A stretch of 24,938 nt of DNA, from positions 1-24,938 of the forward strand of contig DASYSL010000210.1 of NCBI GenBank assembly GCA_036003365.1, read 5' to 3'. The translations under genes were made by a program, and so were the position numbers. The notes under the pieces are model-generated. The model had not been told where the DNA came from, ran no database searches, and saw only the letters and a program-made list of their open reading frames with translations. This document shows positions 16,148-23,270 of this stretch, one piece after another; position 1 is the stretch's first letter; every line of letters begins with the position of its first letter. This stretch comes from DASYSL01 sp036003365 (lineage in GTDB: Bacteria > Eisenbacteria > RBG-16-71-46 > DASYSL01).

Positions 16148-18606
16148 GATTGACTCCCTTGTTCTTCCAGTGACGATCCGAGCATCGATTGGAATTCGGG
16201 TGTGGCGCGTAGGGGCGCGAGGGCAGGATCCCCGATGAACCGATCCAGGGAGTGGCCGAGCTCCACCGCGTGTTTGAGGTGGCTCATGGCTCGCGCGGGG
16301 TCGAAGCGCTGATAGACTCCGACGGCCCAGACGAGGATGTCCACGTGATGGGGAGCGAGCGCCAAGGCTCGCTCGATCGCCTCCGTGCTTTCCTCCTTTC
16401 GGTACAGGTTGCTGAGCCAGCCGGCCAGCCGCCCCCAGTTCTCCGCATCGGCCGGATTTCGTGAGAGACGCTCACGCATCTGAAGGATGGCCCGCTCGAG
16501 AGCTTCCGTGGCTCGTGCTTCGTGTCCGGGAATCAAGCGACAAGCGCTTCCCAGGTGTCCCCAGCTCATCGCGTCCAAAGGCTCCAGTGCCACGGCTCGC
16601 TCAAAGGCTTCAGCGGACTCTTCATAGCGGCGGAGATAGAAGAGAGCCGTACCCCAGTTGGCGAAAGAGCGGGCTTCGGGCCGGATGGCGATCGCGCGCT
16701 CACAGGATTCCGCGGCTTCTTCGATGCGGCCCATCCGAAACTGCACACTGGCGATTCTCGAATGGGCGCGCGCGTTGTCCGGAGTCAAGGAGAGCACTCG
16801 TCGCCAAGAGGCGATGGCCTCCTCGAACCGGCCGTGGCGCGAGAAAAAATGGGCGAGAGCATCGTGCGAACCCCACCATTGAGGTTCGGCGGCGACCGCG
16901 CGCTCGAGGGCGACCTCTGCCCGATCGAGTTGCTGAGTCGCTTCCTCGGTTCGTGCCATTCCGATCCACGCTTCAGGGGTGATACGGGCGGCGAGAGAGA
17001 GTTCGAAGCATTCGCGCGCCTGATCTGGATGTCCGGCCGCCAGCCGCAGCTCGCCGACCATCAGGAGAACCTCCGGTGCGTTCGGATCGAGCTCCTTCGC
17101 CTTGTCGCATGCGGCGGCGGCGCGCGCGTCCCAGACGCGATCGTTGGTGAGCCGGTGCTTGATCGAGTACGCGCGTGCCAGGAGCGCGTAGGAGAGGGCC
17201 GGGGCCCCGGAGGCTTGCAATTTCTCCAGGATGGCGATGGCGGCATCGACGTCCGCGATGTCGTCGTGCCGGCGCAAGTAACCCGAAGCCTGAGTCATCT
17301 TTTCGCGGGCGGCGGGGTCGCCTGCAACCCGTGAAACCGTGGGCGTCGTGCCGTACAAGTCGAGTGCACGGAAGAGTGCGGCCCGAATCTTGTCTTCGAG
17401 CTCGAACAGCTTCCTGGCGTCCGCCTCTTCGCGACCCCCAGCGACCCGAACGCCGGTGAAGGGATCGGAGATCCACCAGTGGACGCGGACGACTCCACCG
17501 ATCTCCTGCACCTGCCCGCCGAGAAGCCGGTTGGCGCCGATGCGCCGCGCAAGCACGGAAGGAGGCGCGTCGTCTTCGGCGAGGCGCTCGGGCGAAATCA
17601 CCGTGAGACCTGGAACGGCCGACAGGTCCGTGGCGAGGACGTCCGCCAATCCGCGAACGAACGAGCGCAGCTCGGGGGTCTCGGTCTCGCTCGACGATTC
17701 GAAAGGAAGAAGTCCGAGAAGGACTTTGTGCACGGGCCTGGGGCCGAGCTCCGGCGTGAGCATGAGTCCGGCAGCGGAGGGTTCTTTCTCGGGGGACGAC
17801 GTCATCAGCTCGCGCAAGCGCGCCGCCAGGGCTTTCATGGTTTGCGGCCGGTCGCCCGGCGTACGGGCCAGCGCTTGAACCACGACCTGCTCGACCTCTT
17901 CGGGGATGCCGGCGCGCAGCGCATGAGGGCTCACCAGCGGCTCGTTCACGATCGCGTAGCGCACCACGTCCATGTGCTCGCCGCGGTAGGGGAGCACTCC
18001 GGTGAGCGACTCGTAGAGAACGATGCCGATGCCGTAGATGTCCGAGCGCTCGTCGGCGCGCCGGCCCGTGATCACTTCCGGAGCGAGGCAGGCGATCGTC
18101 CCCACCATTTTCCCGGTGGTGGTGAGGGGATCTTCGCCGAGCACGATGGCGATGCCGAAATCGATCACGACCACGCGGCCATCCCGTGTGAGCATGATGT
18201 TGCGGCTCTTCACGTCGCGGTGGATGACGCCACGCTCGTGCGCGAACGCCAGCGCGTCGGCGGCGCTGGCGGCGATGCGCAGCGCTTCGTGAATGGTGAG
18301 CGGCGAGCGCGCGATGGCATCGCTCAGCGGCTCGCCCTCGATGTATCCCATCGCCATCCAGGGCTGGTTCTCGCGCTCTCCGACCTCGAGAACGTCGACG
18401 ATCCCGGGGTGGCTCAGATTCATCGCGGTGCGCGCTTCGCCCAAGAAGCGCTTGCGCTCGGTGACCGAGCCGAGAAGGTGGGCGGCGAGTAGCTTGAGGG
18501 CGACCGGGGAGCCGCGCAGCTCGTCGTCGGCTTTCCACACCTCGCTCATGCCGCCGGAGGCGAGGGGCGCGACGACGCGATAGCGGCCGAAGAGTTCGCC
18601 AATCAT
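16144..18606 (-). CDS. Ser/Thr protein kinase with TolB-like domain and TPR array (kinase 1)
   Basis: The 820-aa protein opens with a complete eukaryotic-type kinase domain (about 8-270). It has the Gly loop LASGGMSEVW, Lys38 in VALKLL, HRDVKSRN with catalytic D131, DFG at 149-151, and the APE-like CLAPE. The region 295-415 (LLPFESS, LADVLATDLSAVPGLTVISPE, ANRLLGGQVQEIGGVVRVHWWI) resembles the TolB/FlgO-like domain often joined to adenylate cyclases and kinases. TPR repeats fill about 440-800, for protein contacts. The C-terminus carries VELGHSLDRFIGDPALAPLR, shared in pattern with kinase 2. No membrane helix is seen, so it is probably cytoplasmic. Start ATG at 18606 precedes GELFGRYRVV, the usual kinase entry; no ribosome site is visible. 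It is head-to-head with kinase 2 and coupled to the secreted gene downstream. Confidence 0.93.
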   Translation of the reverse strand: MIGELFGRYRVVAPLASGGMSEVWKADDELRGSPVALKLLAAHLLGSVTERKRFLGEARTAMNLSHPGIVDVLEVGERENQPWMAMGYIEGEPLSDAIARSPLTIHEALRIAASAADALAFAHERGVIHRDVKSRNIMLTRDGRVVVIDFGIAIVLGEDPLTTTGKMVGTIACLAPEVITGRRADERSDIYGIGIVLYESLTGVLPYRGEHMDVVRYAIVNEPLVSPHALRAGIPEEVEQVVVQALARTPGDRPQTMKALAARLRELMTSSPEKEPSAAGLMLTPELGPRPVHKVLLGLLPFESSSETETPELRSFVRGLADVLATDLSAVPGLTVISPERLAEDDAPPSVLARRIGANRLLGGQVQEIGGVVRVHWWISDPFTGVRVAGGREEADARKLFELEDKIRAALFRALDLYGTTPTVSRVAGDPAAREKMTQASGYLRRHDDIADVDAAIAILEKLQASGAPALSYALLARAYSIKHRLTNDRVWDARAAAACDKAKELDPNAPEVLLMVGELRLAAGHPDQARECFELSLAARITPEAWIGMARTEEATQQLDRAEVALERAVAAEPQWWGSHDALAHFFSRHGRFEEAIASWRRVLSLTPDNARAHSRIASVQFRMGRIEEAAESCERAIAIRPEARSFANWGTALFYLRRYEESAEAFERAVALEPLDAMSWGHLGSACRLIPGHEARATEALERAILQMRERLSRNPADAENWGRLAGWLSNLYRKEESTEAIERALALAPHHVDILVWAVGVYQRFDPARAMSHLKHAVELGHSLDRFIGDPALAPLRATPEFQSMLGSSLEEQGSQS

Positions 18607-18646
18607 GAGGCTTCGATGGAACCTCTCGCGGGGCGCCGAGTCAAGG

Positions 18647-18676
18647 TTGTTCGCCGCTCGCCAAACCTGCTATTGT
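18647..18676 (+). promoter_or_regulatory. Possible promoter for kinase 2
   Basis: TTGTTC (18647-18652) and TATTGT (18671-18676) are separated by 18 bp. Each matches the housekeeping consensus at four positions. They lie 94 bp before the ATG at 18770 within the 163-bp gap between the divergent kinases. No comparable promoter for kinase 1 was found on the minus strand. Confidence 0.45.
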
Positions 18677-18769
18677 CTTCGCCACGCTGTTCGGCCGAGT
18701 CGCCCCCTCGCTGTTCTTCCCCCGCGAAGTTCTCGACCGGCAAGCCTTCATCCGGAGGCCGGATTCGCG

Positions 18770-20899
18770 ATGATCGAATGTCCCTCGTGTCACCGCCTGG
18801 CGCCCGACGACGCTTTGCGCTGCGCCGCGTGCGAAACCGATCTTCCCACCCAGAGCGTCCATCACCTGGCGGCCGCGTGGCTCGCCGAGATGCCGCGCTA
18901 TGAGTCGGGCCAGCTCTTCGACGGGCGCTTCAAGATCATCGAGCAGGTGGCCGAAGGCGGCATGGGAGTTGTCTACAAGGCGATCGACATGGAAATTGGC
19001 GGTGAGGTCGCGCTCAAGCTGCTGCCACCTGCCCTCGCTGCACACGAAGATTACATCGCACGCTTCCGCCGCGAAGTGCGCGTCACGCGAGACATCAATC
19101 ATCCCAACGTGTGCCGCGTGTTCGATCACGGTGCGTATCGGAGCATTCCCTACTTCTTCATGGAGTGGGTGAGGGGTGAGACGCTGCGCGACCTGCTCCG
19201 CCATTCACGCAGGATCGAGACCGATCGCGCGCTCGAGATCGCGCAGAAAGTCGCTGAGGCGCTGCAGAGCGCCCACGCGCACGGCGTGATTCATCGCGAC
19301 ATCAAGCCCGGCAACATCATGATCGACGAGCGCGGAGAAGTGCGCGTCATGGACTTCGGCGTCGCGACCGAGCTCAAGAGCGAGCTGACGGGATCGCGTG
19401 TCTTCGGCACGCCCGAGTACATGTCGCCGGAGCAGCGCGCCGGCAAGAAGATCGACGCACGCTCCGATCTCTACTCGCTCGGACTCGTGCTCCAGGAGAT
19501 GCTCACTGGCGATCCCTTCGGCGCGACCGGAGGTGTCGGCGCCGACGTGGTGTCCCGCCTGCGCGCCGAGGATCCGGCTCGGCGCTATCCCGATGCCGCC
19601 ACGGCCGCGGCGGCGATCGCCCAGCTCCGCGCGCGCTTGCGAGCGCGCTCCCAGCCGCGATTCGGCTCGCACGCGCGGGTCCGCTGGGCCGTCGTGGGCG
19701 CTGCCGCCCTCATCGTCCTCGTCGGGCTCGTTCCCTGGCCTCCGCCCGCGATCAAGCTCTATCGCAAGGCCGAAGGGATGCTGCGGCAGGCCGAGACCAC
19801 GCGCGCGCTCGATGACGCCATCCAAACCTTCTATCGCTCGACCGTGCTCGACACCTCGTACGCGCCATCGTGGGCCGGGATGGGCGAGGCGTATTGGATG
19901 CGCTACGACCGCACCAAGGAAAAGCTCTCGCGTGACGCGGCCGAGAACGACGTGCGCCGCGCGCTGCGCATGAGTCCCAAGCTTGCGGAGGCCCGGCTCG
20001 CGCAGGCGCACGGTTACCTCACGGTGGGCAAGGCCGAGGACGCGAAGACTGTCCTGCTCGCGCTGGTTCACGACAAACCGAAGATGAGCCAGGGCTGGGC
20101 GCTCCTCGGCCGGGCGCACCAGGCGACCGGCGACAAGGAGAAGGGCCTTGCCGCCTTGCAGCGCGCCATCGCGCTCGATCCCAACAACTGGCGTCCCTAC
20201 GTGCAGCTCGGGCAGTTCTACAAGCGCACTCAGGACTACGCGGCCGCCGAGCGGTCGTTTCACCAGGCTCTCGCGCGCAAGCAAACGAGCCCGACCGCGT
20301 GGATGAATCTCGGCGGCGTGCTGCTCTTACAGGGCAAAACGCTCGAAGCCCTGACGGCACTCGAGACGGGGACCAGGTACGACCCGGCGCCGGGCACGTA
20401 CTCGAATCTCGGATCCACCTATTACTACTCGGGGGATTACGCGAAAGCTGCGGATCGATACCGTCAGGCAGCCGAGCTGGACCCTCTGAACCCGACTTAT
20501 CCAGGGAATCTCGGCGATGCCTGCCGCATGCTGGGAGAAAAAACGGAGGCAGATTCGGCGTATCGCGAAGCCGCCCGGCTTGCGGTCGCGGTGCTCGCCA
20601 ATGCTCCGGACGACATCCCACTCCGCGTCCAGTTGGCTCTCGCAAGCGCGCGCCTGGGCGACGCGGATAGCGCGCGGCTCGAAGCTCAGCGCATCTTGCG
20701 TTCGGACCCCCACAACGTGGATGCGCTCTTCGCCTTGGCGGTGAACTCCGCCGTGCAAGGAGACGACGATGCCGCCACGGACGATCTGGAAAGAGCCGTG
20801 CACCTCGGGCTGGGCAAAGCCCAGATCGTCAACGATCCGGACCTCGCCCGCCTCAAAGGGCAACCTCGATTCGAGAGGGTGCTGAAGATCGCGAGCTGA
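18770..20899 (+). CDS. Zinc-ribbon Ser/Thr kinase with membrane helix and TPR array (kinase 2)
   Basis: The 709-aa protein begins with a zinc ribbon (C4, C7, C18, C21, two CxxC pairs). The kinase domain (about 53-290) has VAEGGMGVVYKA, Lys83 in VALKLLP, HRDIKPGN with catalytic D177, DFG at 195-197 and GTPEYMSPEQ. The segment between LTGDPFG and AEDPARRYPDA is only about 15 residues, so the usual alphaG region of the C-lobe seems missing. One membrane helix lies at about 305-323 (WAVVGAAALIVLVGLVPW), then TPR repeats from about 330 to the end. This would put the TPRs outside the cytoplasm. I chose ATG 18770 because GGAGG lies at 18754-18758 and the zinc ribbon follows directly; an in-frame ATG at 18605 would overlap the start of kinase 1. 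The tail pattern HLGLGKAQIVNDPDLARLKG resembles kinase 1. The stop abuts that of the convergent gene. Confidence 0.93.
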   Translation: MIECPSCHRLAPDDALRCAACETDLPTQSVHHLAAAWLAEMPRYESGQLFDGRFKIIEQVAEGGMGVVYKAIDMEIGGEVALKLLPPALAAHEDYIARFRREVRVTRDINHPNVCRVFDHGAYRSIPYFFMEWVRGETLRDLLRHSRRIETDRALEIAQKVAEALQSAHAHGVIHRDIKPGNIMIDERGEVRVMDFGVATELKSELTGSRVFGTPEYMSPEQRAGKKIDARSDLYSLGLVLQEMLTGDPFGATGGVGADVVSRLRAEDPARRYPDAATAAAAIAQLRARLRARSQPRFGSHARVRWAVVGAAALIVLVGLVPWPPPAIKLYRKAEGMLRQAETTRALDDAIQTFYRSTVLDTSYAPSWAGMGEAYWMRYDRTKEKLSRDAAENDVRRALRMSPKLAEARLAQAHGYLTVGKAEDAKTVLLALVHDKPKMSQGWALLGRAHQATGDKEKGLAALQRAIALDPNNWRPYVQLGQFYKRTQDYAAAERSFHQALARKQTSPTAWMNLGGVLLLQGKTLEALTALETGTRYDPAPGTYSNLGSTYYYSGDYAKAADRYRQAAELDPLNPTYPGNLGDACRMLGEKTEADSAYREAARLAVAVLANAPDDIPLRVQLALASARLGDADSARLEAQRILRSDPHNVDALFALAVNSAVQGDDDAATDDLERAVHLGLGKAQIVNDPDLARLKGQPRFERVLKIAS

Positions 20900-21310
20900 T
20901 TAGGGGTCGCAGGTCACGATCGTGGGGTCGATCGTGTATTTGCTGATGATCTTTCCGCCGGAGTCCGGATTGCCGTCGTAAGCTTTGACCGTATATTTGT
21001 TCGCCTGGGTGCCCCCTCCGAACGAGGGCGAGATGCCGAAGACGTGGCCGTGACCTCCGCTCTTGCCCGGCTTCTCGACTTTGGCGTGACGCTTGTGCGT
21101 CTTCCCACCACCTCGCTTGTCGAAAAAGTCGACTCCCGAGTCAAATTCGACTTGGACGTATTCGATGGTGTCATCCAAGGAATGAATGTGCCAGATGATG
21201 TCATCGCCGCTGTGTGCCGCTCCTAGGTCCGGCTCCACTTTCTTGGCCGGCGCGCCGGCGATCGGGGGAATGACCGTATCCAATCCAAGATAGACGTCGA
21301 TCTCCAACAT
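20900..21310 (-). CDS. Small beta-rich protein convergent with kinase 2
   Basis: The 136-aa protein is not assigned to a family. It has no signal peptide and is probably cytoplasmic. Predicted strands include SGDDIIWHIHSL, YVQVEFDSG, HGHVFGISPSF, KYTVKAYDGNPDSGG and SKYTIDPTIV, with a basic Gly/Lys/His-rich loop (GGGKTHKRHAKVEKPGKSGG) in the middle. This looks like a small beta sandwich of the Ig or cupredoxin type. Motif order matches the secreted protein coupled to kinase 1. GGAGG at 21321-21325 lies about 10 nt before the ATG at 21310, and a near-consensus promoter stands upstream. Its stop touches the stop of kinase 2, so transcripts of the two genes can overlap. The base composition is less G+C-rich than that of the kinases. 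A functional tie to the kinase is inferred from position. Confidence 0.75.
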   Translation of the reverse strand: MLEIDVYLGLDTVIPPIAGAPAKKVEPDLGAAHSGDDIIWHIHSLDDTIEYVQVEFDSGVDFFDKRGGGKTHKRHAKVEKPGKSGGHGHVFGISPSFGGGTQANKYTVKAYDGNPDSGGKIISKYTIDPTIVTCDP

Positions 21311-21346
21311 TGGGGCAAACCTCCGGGACAGTGTGAATCGTGCGGC

Positions 21347-21358
21347 CTACCCGGGTAG
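21347..21358. promoter_or_regulatory. 12-bp palindrome in the leader of the small beta-rich gene
   Basis: CTACCCGGGTAG is a perfect palindrome about 16 bp downstream of the predicted -10 box and 37 bp before the ATG at 21310. Its position near the transcription start suits a repressor site, but a 12-bp palindrome can also be chance in G+C-rich DNA. Confidence 0.3.
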
Positions 21359-21373
21359 CGGGGCCGGGCACCG

Positions 21374-21402
21374 ATTATCCTCTGGGCCTTGGTAGCGGTC
21401 AA
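21374..21402 (-). promoter_or_regulatory. Near-consensus housekeeping promoter for the small beta-rich gene
   Basis: Read on the minus strand, TTGACC (21402-21397) is followed after exactly 17 bp by GATAAT (21379-21374). Each hexamer differs from the sigma-70 consensus at one position. The start of transcription would be near 21367, giving a leader of about 57 nt that includes GGAGG. This is the best promoter in the window. Confidence 0.65.
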
Positions 21403-21521
21403 TGTCCGAGGCTTGTAGAAATGGCTCCGTCAGGCGGGGGCGCCAGCCGAACGAATCCGCGAAAAATCAGGGATTTTGGGGGTTTTTCGTGTGGCCCCGA
21501 ATTTGCGTGTTGGAATCCAAC

Positions 21522-22025
21522 ATGAAGAAACAATCTCTGATGACCCAGTCGCTTCTCAGCACCGCCATCCTCACCGCCGTGGTTCTCGCGGTGACCGCCT
21601 TCGCCCAGGTGCCGGAGCATCCCAGCTCGCGCATGCGCAACGTACCGGATCGTCTCGAGGCGACCGTCCCGTGGGGGACGGCGCACGAGATCTTCGACAC
21701 GCTGGCGGTACGCACCGAGCGCGGCGGCTACTCCACGTTCATGCGCAACGACGAGAAGTTCCGCCTGATGCTCGAGCGTCCAGCCACCGCCGAGGAAGCG
21801 CGACCCCTCGTCAACGTGGTGAACGGGTCGGAGCGCATTCGCATGCGCTTCGAGATCACCGCGCCCAAGAAAGGCGAGACCGGCCACCGCGTGACCGGGG
21901 CAATGTTCCTGGTCCAGGATCCGGGTGGAGTCGGCGAAAAAGACGTCTCGCTCGACAAGCAGCAGCCGTATCGCGACGAGATGAAGGCATACCTGCGAGG
22001 GCTCGAGCCCGACCGCCTGCGCTAG
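21522..22025 (+). CDS. Hypothetical small secreted protein
   Basis: The 167-aa protein is not recognised. A signal peptide covers about 1-28 (MKKQSLMTQSLLSTAILTAV, cleavage after TAFA before QVPEHP). The mature part is hydrophilic with a WGTAHEIFDTLAVRTERGGY stretch, an alternating strand RIRMRFEITAP and VTGAMFLVQDPGG, and a charged C-terminal helix (PYRDEMKAYLRGL). No cysteine or catalytic motif is seen in the mature chain. The start at 21522 is preferred because it gives the signal peptide directly; the longer frame from 21402 has an unlikely N-terminus. The ribosome site is weak (GGAA in GTTGGAATCCAAC, itself a small inverted repeat). Its stop lies in the first copy of a 10-bp tandem repeat. 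Confidence 0.65.
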   Translation: MKKQSLMTQSLLSTAILTAVVLAVTAFAQVPEHPSSRMRNVPDRLEATVPWGTAHEIFDTLAVRTERGGYSTFMRNDEKFRLMLERPATAEEARPLVNVVNGSERIRMRFEITAPKKGETGHRVTGAMFLVQDPGGVGEKDVSLDKQQPYRDEMKAYLRGLEPDRLR

Positions 22026-22035
22026 CCTGCGCTAG
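22016..22035. repeat. 10-bp tandem duplication at a convergent stop-stop junction
   Basis: CCTGCGCTAG occurs twice in direct succession (22016-22025 and 22026-22035). The first copy supplies the TAG stop of the plus-strand secreted gene. The second copy contains CTA at 22032-22034, which is the TAG stop of the minus-strand barrel gene. It looks like a small local duplication. Confidence 0.8.
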
Positions 22036-23270
22036 AACGAGGCCGAAATGGCCGCCGCCACGAGATCGTAGTGGCGCGCTGAATCCGCAGGGAACTTGGG
22101 GTCGAGGCGGTCAGCCTGGTAAACGACTTTCGCGATCAGGGGCCGCAGTACGCGATAGCCGACTCCGCCTTCGAAGCGCGTCACGTTGTCGTCCCACGGC
22201 CGCGCCGGCCCGGTCGAGCCCTGAATGTCGGAGAAGAGGAGCTGGTCCCAGCGCGCGGCCAGATAGAGCCCGACCGGAAACGCGTACTTTCCTTCCACAT
22301 AGTAGCCGTGCACGGTGAGATCGCCGGTGAAGGGCGTCTCCCACGTGTTCACCACGCCCTCGGCGCGCAGCTCGGCGTGACCCACGAGGTATTCGAAGTC
22401 GGCCATGACCAGCTTCTGGTCGAAGTCACCGGCCTTGGCGCCTGCCGACAGCGAAGGCTCGGACGACGTCGGCAGGTAGGGCCCGATGGAGCCCGAGATG
22501 CCGACGCGCAGGCCGGTCAGCGGTGTGACGCCTACGCGGCCCATGAACGACTTGCCCTTGTTGTCGTCGCGGCCCGCCGCCGCGCTCGACGGCGTGCCGT
22601 TGGTCACGCCGATCGAGTATTCGACCAGCCGAAACGATCCCAAGCCCACGATCCCCACGTCCCAGCAGCGGTCGTAGACGATGGGCAAGCCCTTGAAGGT
22701 GAAGCTGCCGTAGTTCACTCCGAACTCGCCCTGCCCCGCCTGGGAGAGGAGCTGGTCCGCGTCGCTCACCACCTGACCGAAGGGGAGTGACGTGTGGTAC
22801 TGGTACATGAGCGGCACGCCGACCAGCGGATTCTTGTCGGAGTACGTGCGCGGCGCCCAGGTGCCGATGGGCCACGGGATTTTTCCCGCCTCGAGGTGCA
22901 GATCCCGGTCCGGCTTGGGCGTGAACAGGCCGTAGGCGCCCACCATCCACAATCCAGCCACATCGCTCGCGTAGACCTGCGTGAACAGCTCGAGCTGGTC
23001 GGCCGGCTTGCCTTCGGCGAACAGGCGCAGCCCATAGTTGTCGAAGTTGGTCGTGCTGGCGTTCATCATGTTCAGCCCGACAGCGGTGTTGTTGGGCGCG
23101 GCGGCGACATCCAGAAGCCCGCGGATGTGGGCCTCCTTGATGTCCGCGCTCGCGCACGTCGTCACCAGCCCGAGAGCGGCCGCGCACATCGCGGCGCCAA
23201 AAGAGAAGCGGGCCGACGCTTGGCGTCCGCCCGCTCGCTGTCTGCATTCTCCGTGGTCGCTTCTCGTCAT
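22032..23270 (-). CDS. Outer-membrane beta-barrel (porin-like) protein
   Basis: The 412-aa precursor has a signal peptide with a basic 21-residue lead, hydrophobic core (GAAMCAAALGLVTTC) and cleavage after CASA at about 42. The mature chain has many alternating amphipathic segments with aromatic girdle residues (YGLRLFAEGK, LELFTQVYAS, FGVNYGSFTFKG, VHGYYVEGKYAF, YLAARWDQLLF) and ends in ISASF, with the terminal Phe typical of outer-membrane barrels. The region WDDNVTRFEGGVGYRVLRP is also porin-like. It is probably a general or substrate-specific porin; the family is not identified. Start ATG overlaps the stop of the histidine kinase gene (ATGA at 23267-23270), so the two are translationally coupled. 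Coupling of a sensor kinase to a barrel protein without a response regulator between them is unusual. Confidence 0.8.
   Translation of the reverse strand: MTRSDHGECRQRAGGRQASARFSFGAAMCAAALGLVTTCASADIKEAHIRGLLDVAAAPNNTAVGLNMMNASTTNFDNYGLRLFAEGKPADQLELFTQVYASDVAGLWMVGAYGLFTPKPDRDLHLEAGKIPWPIGTWAPRTYSDKNPLVGVPLMYQYHTSLPFGQVVSDADQLLSQAGQGEFGVNYGSFTFKGLPIVYDRCWDVGIVGLGSFRLVEYSIGVTNGTPSSAAAGRDDNKGKSFMGRVGVTPLTGLRVGISGSIGPYLPTSSEPSLSAGAKAGDFDQKLVMADFEYLVGHAELRAEGVVNTWETPFTGDLTVHGYYVEGKYAFPVGLYLAARWDQLLFSDIQGSTGPARPWDDNVTRFEGGVGYRVLRPLIAKVVYQADRLDPKFPADSARHYDLVAAAISASF

Noticed and set aside
18605..18769. 55-residue extension of kinase 2 from the ATG at 18605
   Set aside because: It overlaps the kinase 1 start, covers the likely promoter, and has no similarity to a kinase N-terminus; the zinc ribbon begins at the ATG at 18770 after a GGAGG.
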